Source: Paludibacteraceae bacterium
Lineage (GTDB): Bacteria; Bacteroidota; Bacteroidia; Bacteroidales; Paludibacteraceae
DNA length: 36,949 nucleotides
Assembly: GCA_017471285.1 (NCBI GenBank)
Contig: JAFUUZ010000002.1
Location: 1 to 36,949 of the forward strand
Direction of reading: 5' to 3'
This document shows positions 7,460-14,627 of this stretch, in pieces. Position numbers and translations under genes: made by a program. Numbering within the stretch: the first letter of the stretch is position 1; each line of letters opens with the position of its first letter. The notes below the pieces were generated by a model. The model was not told the DNA's origin. It ran no database searches and worked only from the letters and a program-made list of their open reading frames with translations.

Positions 7460-8857
7460 ATGACTAAAAAAATCTATATTTTAGGTTTGGCATGGATACT
7501 TCTTGCCAAGCCTTTTTCTTTTGCCTTTGCGCAAGAGACCACTGCCGCTGACAGCGTCCCGCTGACGCTTCCGGCTATTTATCAGCTGGCTGACGAGAAG
7601 AGCCGCTTCATCCGTATATCCGAGCAGTCACTCCGAGCAGCACAAGAGGGTGTCCGGCAAGCGAAAAACGGTCTTCTCCCCAGTGTCTCGATTGATCTGA
7701 GCGGTTCGTATATCGGCGATGCCTACCTCATGAGCCGCGGGTTCAGCACTTCCGGCACTACTGAAGTGATCCTGCCGGGATTAGGTCCGCAGACCATAGA
7801 AAACGGCAGGCAACCCGCTCCTCATTGGGGTAATTCGCTCTCGGTGCAGGCTACCCAAGTGATCTATTCCGGTGGAGCATTGACAGCCGGAATCAAGATA
7901 GCGGAAGCGGGAGAACGGATTGCCGAACTGGACGTACGAAAAAGCCGCCAGGAAGTGCGTTTTCTCCTTACCGGTATCTATCTGGATCAGGTGCGGCTGA
8001 TGAACCAACTGGAGGTGATTGATGTGCATATTGCGCTGACGGAAGAAGTGCTGGCACAGATGCGCGCGAAAGAACGTGCAGGTGTGGTTCTGCATAATGA
8101 TCTCACGCGCTACGAGCTGCAACTCAAGCAACTCGAACTGATGCGCATCCAGCTTCAGGACGCTCTCTCGATCATCTCGTTTCGCATGCAGACAACCCTC
8201 CAGCAACCGGAAGACCGGGTGATCATCCCCGACACTGCTGCCGTCTCGCAAGAATACGCGCGGCTGGAGAATGCTCTCTCGGAAGCGGCATGGCAGGCCT
8301 CTGCGGCAGACCACAACCTCTCGCTGCAGCAAGCACAAGCCGCCACCGACGTCTCCGAGCAGAAAGTCAAACTCACACGCGCGGCATCGATTCCGACCAT
8401 CGCTGCTGTTATCAAGAATGACCTGTTCGGACCGTACCTCAATGACCTGATTCCTGTAGATGCAAATGTCAATGCCTGGTTCGTAGGTATCGGCATCCAT
8501 TATGACCTGGGGTCGGCGTGGAAGAACCATCGCGCTATCAAACAATCAAAAGCGGAGAACATGCGTTCCAAGGAAGAACTGGAACTGGCGCGCGGGAATG
8601 TCAAAAACCAGGTCCATGCCGCCTATGTCAATTTCCTTACTTCGTTCACGGAAGTAGAAACCCAACTCAAGCAGGTCGAACTCGCAGACGAGAACTACGA
8701 CACCGTCGAGAAGCGGTACAACCATGAACTGGCATTGCTCACCGACTTGCTGGATGCTTCCTCGATGAAACTGCAGGCGAACATAGCACTCGTCAACGCC
8801 CGCGTGAACCTGCTGTATAATTATTATCAACTCAAATACACCACCCATTCTTTATAA
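7460..8857 (+). CDS. TolC-family outer-membrane efflux protein
   Basis: Outer-membrane channel component of a tripartite exporter. The 465-residue product starts with a signal peptide (about residues 1-26, ending AFAQE) and then shows the long alpha-helical, coiled-coil-rich pattern of the OMF family (OEP domains). The second half repeats the first, with VRQAKNGLLPSVSIDLSGS and KLTRAASIPTIAAVIKN as the paired turn and strand segments. ATG 7460 is chosen over the in-frame TTG six bases earlier because it gives a clean signal peptide. It stands first in an operon with the adaptor (2-base gap) and an MFS pump, behind its own promoter. The substrate cannot be told; EmrAB-TolC-like systems export hydrophobic compounds. 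Confidence 0.92.
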   Translation: MTKKIYILGLAWILLAKPFSFAFAQETTAADSVPLTLPAIYQLADEKSRFIRISEQSLRAAQEGVRQAKNGLLPSVSIDLSGSYIGDAYLMSRGFSTSGTTEVILPGLGPQTIENGRQPAPHWGNSLSVQATQVIYSGGALTAGIKIAEAGERIAELDVRKSRQEVRFLLTGIYLDQVRLMNQLEVIDVHIALTEEVLAQMRAKERAGVVLHNDLTRYELQLKQLELMRIQLQDALSIISFRMQTTLQQPEDRVIIPDTAAVSQEYARLENALSEAAWQASAADHNLSLQQAQAATDVSEQKVKLTRAASIPTIAAVIKNDLFGPYLNDLIPVDANVNAWFVGIGIHYDLGSAWKNHRAIKQSKAENMRSKEELELARGNVKNQVHAAYVNFLTSFTEVETQLKQVELADENYDTVEKRYNHELALLTDLLDASSMKLQANIALVNARVNLLYNYYQLKYTTHSL

Positions 8858-8859
8858 TT

Positions 8860-9894
8860 ATGGAAAAGACTAAAATCGCAACCTACATCTACAATTCGAT
8901 CATTATTCTGCTTCTTCTGGCAGGCATCACGTACGTAGTGATGCAGTTCACCCATTTCGGACATATCGAATACACTGACAACGCGCGTGTCTGCCAATAT
9001 ATTGCGCCGCAGAACACACGCGTGCAAGGATTCATAAAGGAGATCCGTTTCCAATCCTACCAGCATGTGGAGGAAGGAGACACGCTCATTGTCATCGAGG
9101 ACAGCGAGTACCGCTTGCGTCTGGCACAAGCCAAAAGCGACTTGGCACGCGCTGAGCAGCAGCAGAAAGCGACAGGTTCCTCTATCTCTACCACCAAATC
9201 CAGCATGACGGTGACAGAGGCTTCCATCGAAGAAGCCAAGGTGAACATGGAGAATCTGGCACGCGAGGACAAACGATATGAGGCTCTGCTGCGCGAGAAA
9301 GCGGTTACACAGCAGCAGTACGACCAGATTCACACTTCCTATCTCTCCGCCAAGGCGCGCTATGAGCAGGTCAAGCAGACCCGCGCTATGCAAAGCAATG
9401 TGGTACAGGAACAGGGATATCACCTCTCCGCATCGGAAGCCGCATTGCAGCAAGCGCAAGCCGCTGTCGAACTGGCGGAGCTGAACCTCTCCTACTGCTA
9501 TATCATCGCCTCGCGGTCCGGTATCGTAGGAAGCCGGGACATTAACCTCGGGCAACTCGTCAACCCGGGGCAGACACTGGTCTCTATTGTGGATGAAAAC
9601 GACATCTGGGTGGAGGCGAACTACCGCGAGACCCAACTGCCCAATATCCACGAAGGAGCGGAAGTAGTGATCCGGGTGGATGCCGTGCCCGACCATGTTT
9701 TCAAAGGCCGTGTAGAGCGGCTGTCAGACGCTACCGGCAGTGCCTTCTCGCTCGTGCCGATTGATAACGCTACCGGCAACTTCGTCAAGGTAGAGCAACG
9801 CCTCACGGTGCGTATCTCGCTCGCGGAGAACAGCCCGGAGGAACTCCGTTTGCTCAAAGCCGGCTATTCCGTCGAAACCGAAGTCAAATACTAA
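8860..9894 (+). CDS. HlyD/EmrA-family membrane-fusion (periplasmic adaptor) protein
   Basis: A 344-residue periplasmic adaptor linking the inner-membrane pump to the TolC-like channel. It has one N-terminal transmembrane helix (about 11-29). The biotinyl-lipoyl half-motifs follow: VQGFIKEIRFQSYQHVEEGD early and SGIVGSRDINLGQLVNPGQT late. Between them is a long Ala/Gln-rich coiled-coil hairpin (about 85-205). The beta-barrel part contains DIWVEANYRETQL. This order and the SRSG(I/Y)VG pattern fit the EmrA branch, consistent with an EmrB-like MFS partner next door. It starts two bases after the upstream stop. Its stop lies in a 15-base tandem repeat that continues into the next gene. Confidence 0.93.
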   Translation: MEKTKIATYIYNSIIILLLLAGITYVVMQFTHFGHIEYTDNARVCQYIAPQNTRVQGFIKEIRFQSYQHVEEGDTLIVIEDSEYRLRLAQAKSDLARAEQQQKATGSSISTTKSSMTVTEASIEEAKVNMENLAREDKRYEALLREKAVTQQQYDQIHTSYLSAKARYEQVKQTRAMQSNVVQEQGYHLSASEAALQQAQAAVELAELNLSYCYIIASRSGIVGSRDINLGQLVNPGQTLVSIVDENDIWVEANYRETQLPNIHEGAEVVIRVDAVPDHVFKGRVERLSDATGSAFSLVPIDNATGNFVKVEQRLTVRISLAENSPEELRLLKAGYSVETEVKY

Positions 9895-9922
9895 ATGACC
9901 AAATGGTAAATGACCAAATGGT
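9893..9922 (+). repeat. 15-bp tandem duplication across the adaptor/MFS junction
   Basis: Two exact units of AAATGACCAAATGGT span the adaptor stop codon and the first codons of the MFS gene, so the latter begins MVNDQMVNAMP. Confidence 0.8.
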
Positions 9923-11549
9923 AAATGCTATGCCTTTTTCAATGCCTATGTTCCGTGACCGGGTGCCTCGCCGCATCCAGCCGTGGATATATATCCTCCA
10001 GGTCTTCTGCATCCAATTCTCCGGCGGCGTTTATCTCGGCGCATTGGAGGCGGTGCGAGGCACGACGGCACTCATGCTGGAGGACCTACTCATGCTCCTC
10101 TATGCCGGACTCGCAGGCATGGCGGTTTATTTTCCGTTGCTGTTCCGGATGAAGTTCCGCTTCACGAACCAGCAACTCCTATGCGGAGCCGCAGTTGTGA
10201 TCGGCGTCTGCAACCTCATCACCATGTCCTCCACTAACATGGCTATCCTGCTTCCGGTGTGTTTTATTGCCGGTATGGCAAAGATACAGGGTACGTTCGA
10301 GTGCATGAGTAATATCCAATTATGGATGACGCCTACCCGCGATTTCGGGATCTTCTTCCCTATCCTGCATATCGTGCTCCTCACCGCCATCACCGGCAGT
10401 GCATGGCTGGGTGCGGTCTTTGCTTTCCATTTCACATGGCAGATGATGCATGTCTTCACGATCGGTACCATGTGTCTGGTCATCCTTATCCAACTCACTC
10501 TCTGCCGGCCTTTCTGCCCTATGCCCCAACGAATGCCCTTACGCGGAATAGACATCTGGACCGGGCTCTTGATCAGTCTGCTCATGCTCTTGGTCACGTA
10601 TTTTCTGGTCTATGGCGACTATCTCATGTGGCTGCGAACCCCGCGGTTGAGATGGGTTCTGGCGATAAGTCTGATCCTGCTCGCGTTCATCATGTATCGT
10701 CTTAAAACGGTTGAACGGCCCTATATCTCGCTGGAGGTCTTCAGATACAAGAATGTCCTGCCTATCCTGCTCGTCACGGTCATTGCAGAGATCATGTTAG
10801 GCGCGGAACACACACTGGAGGAGATCTACTGGGCGGAAGTGATCGGACTGGAGGAGCATACCAAATGTACGCTCTGTCTCTGGGCGCTGCCGGGTGTCTA
10901 TGTCGGAGTACTCATCACGCTCTTCTGGCTGGGACGTAAGAAATGGAAGGTCTGGAAACTCTTTGCCATCGGGTTCGGATGCATCTTCGGGTATGCCGTA
11001 TGGATGTATTTCAACTTGGATGTCAATGTGCCGCTTTCGCAATACCGGGTGGCACTTGTCTTGAGAGGCTGCGCTTATGCCATTCTGGCATCGTCGCTCA
11101 TGTGGTCGCTCCATGAATCCGTCCATGATCTGGAGCATTTCTTCATGGCGCTTTTTGTTTTCAATATCATCCACATGTACCTTGCCGGAGGAGCAGGATA
11201 CGGACTCTACACCACCCTCTTCAAACATCTCCTGGCGGACAACATGTCCCGCTATGGCGCCTATATGACCCTCACATCTTTGAGCCCGCAAGGCGGTCTT
11301 TCTACTTTGAGCGCAAGCGGTCTATCTACTTTGAGCCTCCAATCCATCGCTATCTCGCTCAAGCAGATCTTCGGTCAACTGGTATGGGCTTCCGGTTTTA
11401 TGACGCTGGCGTTCCTGCTGCTCGATATTCCGCGCATCCGCACGGGAATAGAGAAAGTACCGTATTGGCCTGTCTATGGTATCAAGATGCTCAGCCGCTA
11501 CCGTAGGCTCAATCCCGCGACCTCTCCGCGACCATCGCGAAGGTTTTAG
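9903..11549 (+). CDS. EmrB-like MFS (DHA2-type) transporter
   Basis: A 548-residue polytopic membrane protein with about 12-14 hydrophobic segments. It is taken to be the inner-membrane pump of the exporter because it follows TolC-like and EmrA-like genes. N-terminal topology and length fit the 14-helix DHA2 family, although I do not see a textbook MFS motif A, so the family call is partly from context. Residues about 459-479 (LSPQGGLSTLSASGLSTLSL) are encoded by a repeat array at 11276-11338, inserted in a loop before the last helix. The first codons lie in a 15-base tandem duplication; the true start could be a later ATG (9927 or 9939). An intrinsic terminator follows 10 bases after the stop. 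Confidence 0.85.
   Translation: MVNDQMVNAMPFSMPMFRDRVPRRIQPWIYILQVFCIQFSGGVYLGALEAVRGTTALMLEDLLMLLYAGLAGMAVYFPLLFRMKFRFTNQQLLCGAAVVIGVCNLITMSSTNMAILLPVCFIAGMAKIQGTFECMSNIQLWMTPTRDFGIFFPILHIVLLTAITGSAWLGAVFAFHFTWQMMHVFTIGTMCLVILIQLTLCRPFCPMPQRMPLRGIDIWTGLLISLLMLLVTYFLVYGDYLMWLRTPRLRWVLAISLILLAFIMYRLKTVERPYISLEVFRYKNVLPILLVTVIAEIMLGAEHTLEEIYWAEVIGLEEHTKCTLCLWALPGVYVGVLITLFWLGRKKWKVWKLFAIGFGCIFGYAVWMYFNLDVNVPLSQYRVALVLRGCAYAILASSLMWSLHESVHDLEHFFMALFVFNIIHMYLAGGAGYGLYTTLFKHLLADNMSRYGAYMTLTSLSPQGGLSTLSASGLSTLSLQSIAISLKQIFGQLVWASGFMTLAFLLLDIPRIRTGIEKVPYWPVYGIKMLSRYRRLNPATSPRPSRRF
11276..11338 (-). repeat. Family B repeat array inside the MFS gene
   Basis: Two and a half units of CTTTGAGC-(CGCAAGGCG or GCAAGCG)-GTCTATCTA, with the small palindrome CCGC-AAG-GCGG. 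Its reverse complement (AGACCGC...GGCTCAAAG) matches the intergenic copy at 34157. It is read in frame. Confidence 0.6.
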
Positions 11550-11555
11550 ATAGGT

Positions 11556-11582
11556 AAAAACGTCCTTCCGGGCGTTTTTTTA
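11556..11582 (+). terminator. Intrinsic terminator of the exporter operon
   Basis: Stem AACGTCC (11559-11565), loop TTCC, stem GGGCGTT (11570-11576, one G-T pair), then a run of T to 11581. It lies 10 bases past the MFS stop codon. Confidence 0.85.
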
Positions 11583-11612
11583 TGCCTATTTTGTGCTTTT
11601 CTTGTGCTTTTT

Positions 11613-11650
11613 CATTAATTTTGAATTTTTAATTTTTAATTTTGAATTTT
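11613..11650 (+). repeat. AT-rich short tandem array
   Basis: Repeats of TTTTGAATTTTTAATT directly upstream of the phosphatase promoter. They keep one frame open upstream of the true start, which explains a spurious longer reading frame from 11593. Confidence 0.6.
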
Positions 11651-11656
11651 TTATTG

Positions 11657-11664
11657 TACCTTTG
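11657..11664 (+). promoter_or_regulatory. Promoter -7 element for the phosphatase/kinase genes
   Basis: TACCTTTG followed by CACC, with 18 bases to ATG 11683. The AT-rich repeat upstream makes the -33 box unclear. This places the transcription start after 11664 and so excludes starts further upstream. Confidence 0.7.
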
Positions 11665-11682
11665 CACCCTGTTAAATTACGG

Positions 11683-12135
11683 ATGATTATGACGACGAGC
11701 ATCCTCTTCATTTGTCATGGCAATATCTGCCGTTCGCCGATGGCGGAGTTTGTCTTCAAACATCTCTGCCGGCAAGCAGGGGGCGAAGATCATTTCCTCG
11801 TTGACTCTATGGCGGTCTCTACCGAAGAAATCGGCAATGACATCTATCCGCCGGCGAAAGAGACGCTCCGCCGCCACGGCATCCCTTTTGACCATCATTA
11901 TGCCCGGCAGATAGTACGCGAGGATCTCGACCGATACGACCTCATCGTCTGTGCAGACCGGTCTAACATACGCGCCATTGAGCGCATGTTCGGTCCCTCA
12001 TCCAAACTGTCCCTCATGATGCACTGGGCTGGCGAGGAACGCGACGTATCAGACCCTTGGTACACTCGCGATTTCGAAGCCGCCTATCGGGATATCTATA
12101 CCGCATGCGAAGCACTATTGAAAAACATCCTCTAA
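11683..12135 (+). CDS. Low-molecular-weight protein-tyrosine phosphatase
   Basis: Cytoplasmic LMW-PTP of 150 residues that hydrolyses phosphotyrosine through a cysteinyl-phosphate intermediate. The P-loop CHGNICRS (C11 to R17, the CX5R motif) is at the N-terminus as usual, and the general-acid motif DPW is at about residue 124. Both are intact. The start is set at ATG 11683, or 11689 six bases later, because the promoter -7 box lies at 11657-11664. It is followed after 10 bases by a Ser/Thr kinase-like gene and then a pseudo-receiver protein, which suggests a phosphorylation-based signalling unit. LMW-PTPs next to capsule genes act on BY-kinases, but none is present here. Confidence 0.94.
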   Translation: MIMTTSILFICHGNICRSPMAEFVFKHLCRQAGGEDHFLVDSMAVSTEEIGNDIYPPAKETLRRHGIPFDHHYARQIVREDLDRYDLIVCADRSNIRAIERMFGPSSKLSLMMHWAGEERDVSDPWYTRDFEAAYRDIYTACEALLKNIL

Positions 12136-12145
12136 TCTTTTACAT

Positions 12146-13333
12146 ATGAACGAACTCAAGCAAGGTACGGAAATCGGTGACTATGTGGTTCTCTATTCGA
12201 TGACCAACAAGGAATATACGCAGACCTACTGCGTCGCGGACAAGAATAACTTCCAGTTCTTTATGAAGGTCTATGACATGAGACATACGCCTGATTTCCT
12301 TTGCAACGGGAAAGACCCGCTGGAGCTCTGGGCATATAGCCGACTCGGGCTGTGCGACTACCTGCCGCGACTGCAGCACTACGGCAGAACGACGGTCAAC
12401 AGGACAGAGATAGTTTATCTGGTCACCAAATACTTCCGGGGCAAACTGCTCTCGCAGTATATCGAGGAAAACGGACCTATGACGCAAGGCGAAGCGCAGT
12501 CCGTCGCACTCTCGCTGGTCAAAGCAGTCAAACACCTCAACCACCGCGGCGTATGCCACCTCGACATCACGCCCCAGAACATCCTTCTGGAATCAAACAG
12601 CGACGGCTCCTTCACACCCAAACTGATTGATCTGGAATATGCCTGCGAGTGGCCGCAAAACGGAGAAAGGACGCACAAAGTGCAGCGGTTCGAGAAAATC
12701 AATCCGTATTACTCGCATACCGAACTGCTGGCGAAACAGAAAGTGAGCGACTCCGACGACCTCTTCTCCATAGGAGCTATTCTATATACGATGCTCACCG
12801 GCAAACGCCCTTGGGCGGACTGTCCCATAACCTCTGACATGCCCGCCGCTGCACGGCATCTTAATATGGTCAACTGGCGCAAGGACCACCCCCTGGAGTC
12901 CCTTCTCGAACCGCTCGACTCCGTCCATCCGCCGCTCGCAAGGGCGATGGAACTCACCATGAACGGCTATGTCAAAGCGGAGGAACTGGAGAGCCTCCTG
13001 CAAGTCACAATGGGCGAGGAAGGACAGGACTCACACGTCGGCTTGGGACAGAAGACACTCCATCCCTCCCTTATGACCGGATTTGCCGCCATAGCCGGAT
13101 TGGACGAAGTGAAACAGAGTATCGCCCAGCATATCATCTGGCCGTTGAAACACCCCGAGAAAGCACAGGAATATCGACTTACCTTGCCTAACGGTATTCT
13201 CCTCTACGGACCTCCCGGATGCGGGAAAAGTTATTTCGCGTCCAAACTGGCGGAAGAACTCAAATGGAAGATGGAGTTTGTCAGCACCTCCTCCCTCGCC
13301 GTCACCCGCCCCAATCCTATCGGATTCAGATAA
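12146..13333 (+). CDS. Hanks-type Ser/Thr protein kinase fused to a truncated AAA+ domain
   Basis: A 395-residue cytoplasmic protein. The kinase part (about 1-280) has the ATP-anchoring Lys in FFMKVYD (K41), the catalytic loop HLDITPQN (H138, D140, N145), the metal-binding Asp in LIDLEYA (D162, DLE instead of DFG) and SDDLFSIGAILYTMLTGKRPW. After a linker comes AAA+ sequence: FAAIAGLDEVKQSIAQHI and Walker A GPPGCGKS (355-362). The AAA+ domain then stops. After about 25 more residues the frame ends in AVTRPNPIGFR, so Walker B, sensor 1 and the lid are missing. I looked for the rest in other frames before the next gene at 13347 and found none, so this is a deletion or a naturally shortened protein rather than a simple frameshift. 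The kinase part could still work. Confidence 0.85.
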   Translation: MNELKQGTEIGDYVVLYSMTNKEYTQTYCVADKNNFQFFMKVYDMRHTPDFLCNGKDPLELWAYSRLGLCDYLPRLQHYGRTTVNRTEIVYLVTKYFRGKLLSQYIEENGPMTQGEAQSVALSLVKAVKHLNHRGVCHLDITPQNILLESNSDGSFTPKLIDLEYACEWPQNGERTHKVQRFEKINPYYSHTELLAKQKVSDSDDLFSIGAILYTMLTGKRPWADCPITSDMPAAARHLNMVNWRKDHPLESLLEPLDSVHPPLARAMELTMNGYVKAEELESLLQVTMGEEGQDSHVGLGQKTLHPSLMTGFAAIAGLDEVKQSIAQHIIWPLKHPEKAQEYRLTLPNGILLYGPPGCGKSYFASKLAEELKWKMEFVSTSSLAVTRPNPIGFR

Positions 13334-13346
13334 ACAGATATCCCTT

Positions 13347-14561
13347 ATGAGCAAAAACCGAAACATAGTAGTCTTTTGGATTGACGAAGCACCGCGCGAA
13401 GATTTCTTAACCCGTCTCCGGGACGCCGGGATACAGGCATTCACGGCAGACAACTACGTGGATGGAGTCCAATGGCTTTCCAATCCCAAGAACATAGAGA
13501 TATGCGATGCCGTCATCCTTGATGTGAACTGCAAGATCCGCCATTCCGACGAACATGAATCTACCGACTCTTTCCGCGATTATGCCTATCGCGTCTTGAG
13601 CCGTTGCGAAGAAGACGACAAGCATATCCCTTGGTTCGTCTTCACCACCGGAAGCGGCTATGATGAGTCTTTGCTGAACGCCATCCCGCAACGCGAATGG
13701 ACTCGCCGCCGGTTCTACCGCAAAGACACCGACCAGCAGCAACTGATCAATGACATCCGCGAACTGACCAAGCACTCCGGCAATGTAGCCTTGCGGGACA
13801 GGTACGACGGCATCTTCGAACTCTTTGAGGACGAGGGAAGCACCCATCCATACGATGTATCTCCTTTCACCTCTCACCTTTCACCTTTCACCTTTCACGT
13901 ACGTCTCTATGATATCATCAAGAAGATGGAAGACCCGCAGAACACAACCGACACAACGGTCTTTAACGCCATGCGCAAACTCATGGCGTTTGCCGTTTCA
14001 TACGGGCGCGGGCATGGACTTTTCTCCGAGGATGTGGATTCTATCCGTGCGGCAGAGAAACGCTTGGCGGACATCTACGAACTGGCGCCGCAGATTGTTC
14101 CTTCGTATATACTCACCAATTTCCGCTCTTTGTCCGACACGGTCAATAATGGCAGTCATAGCCGGTTAGAGGAAGAAGAAGCCGGCTCTTTGGCGGTGGA
14201 TGCGGACGTCCTCTCCGGCAAGGCGCCGTACCTGGCACGAACGGCTTTTTACCAACTGATGACTCTCCTGAACTGGTTGCGGAAACTGCCGGTTGATCCT
14301 TCTAAGATTGATACCTTGCGCGAACGGATTGATGCCATGCTCGATAACCCGGTGGAGATGTACGAAGGATGCGAGTGCTATCTGCAGTTTGACCATGGTG
14401 TCTGGCATTACGGCCGTTGCGCCGTCCGTCCCCGTCCCGGTCATACCGTCACCGGACAAACCCTCATCCGCCTCAAAAACGTCCAACCCAACAAAAACTA
14501 CCTCACCAAAAAGCAATACCCCTTCTTCGCCCAGTATGATGTAGTAATGACGAGATTGTAA
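13347..14561 (+). CDS. Protein with receiver-like N-terminal domain, function unknown
   Basis: A 404-residue cytoplasmic protein. Residues about 6-130 resemble a response-regulator receiver fold: the first strand IVVFWIDEAP (acidic pair region), VDGVQWL, the central strand CDAVILDVNCKI with Asp at the phospho-acceptor position, and HIPWFVFTTGSG followed by RRRFYRKD with a possible conserved Lys. It lacks clear conservation, so it may be a pseudo-receiver. The remaining 270 residues are alpha-helical with no family I recognise. SPFTSHLSPFTFHV (about 171-185) is encoded by a CCTTTCA tandem array. ATG 13347 is preferred; a TTG in frame at 13278 would overlap the kinase gene. Position after phosphatase and kinase genes suggests it takes part in the same pathway. 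Confidence 0.75.
   Translation: MSKNRNIVVFWIDEAPREDFLTRLRDAGIQAFTADNYVDGVQWLSNPKNIEICDAVILDVNCKIRHSDEHESTDSFRDYAYRVLSRCEEDDKHIPWFVFTTGSGYDESLLNAIPQREWTRRRFYRKDTDQQQLINDIRELTKHSGNVALRDRYDGIFELFEDEGSTHPYDVSPFTSHLSPFTFHVRLYDIIKKMEDPQNTTDTTVFNAMRKLMAFAVSYGRGHGLFSEDVDSIRAAEKRLADIYELAPQIVPSYILTNFRSLSDTVNNGSHSRLEEEEAGSLAVDADVLSGKAPYLARTAFYQLMTLLNWLRKLPVDPSKIDTLRERIDAMLDNPVEMYEGCECYLQFDHGVWHYGRCAVRPRPGHTVTGQTLIRLKNVQPNKNYLTKKQYPFFAQYDVVMTRL
13862..13899 (+). repeat. Short tandem array inside the pseudo-receiver gene
   Basis: Units of CCTTTCA/CCTCTCA repeated about five times, read in frame as SPFTSHLSPFTFHV. Confidence 0.65.
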
Positions 14562-14572
14562 TCCTTGCTACG

Positions 14573-14608
14573 GCATTGCAGAAGCAATGCAAAAAAGCAG
14601 TATCTTTG
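14573..14608 (+). promoter_or_regulatory. Promoter with a palindrome over the -33 region (CHAT gene 1)
   Basis: -7 element TATCTTTG (14601-14608) with TTG at 14576-14578. The -33 box lies in the perfect inverted repeat GCATTGC-AGAA-GCAATGC (14573-14590), which could be an operator or a weak hairpin at the end of the upstream transcript. The gap before it is only 12 bases. Confidence 0.7.
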
Positions 14609-14627
14609 CACAAATAACTATACACTC

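Noticed and set aside
8827-9696. 289-codon minus-strand frame
   Set aside because: Antisense to the well-supported HlyD/EmrA-like gene; no promoter or family features.
11593-11682. N-terminal extension of the phosphatase from an upstream start
   Set aside because: It is translated from the AT-rich tandem array and lies upstream of the promoter -7 box.
13278-13346. Longer start (TTG) for the pseudo-receiver gene, or a frameshift joining it to the kinase
   Set aside because: The extra residues are Pro/Ser-rich with no AAA+ features such as Walker B, so neither a fusion nor a frameshift is supported.
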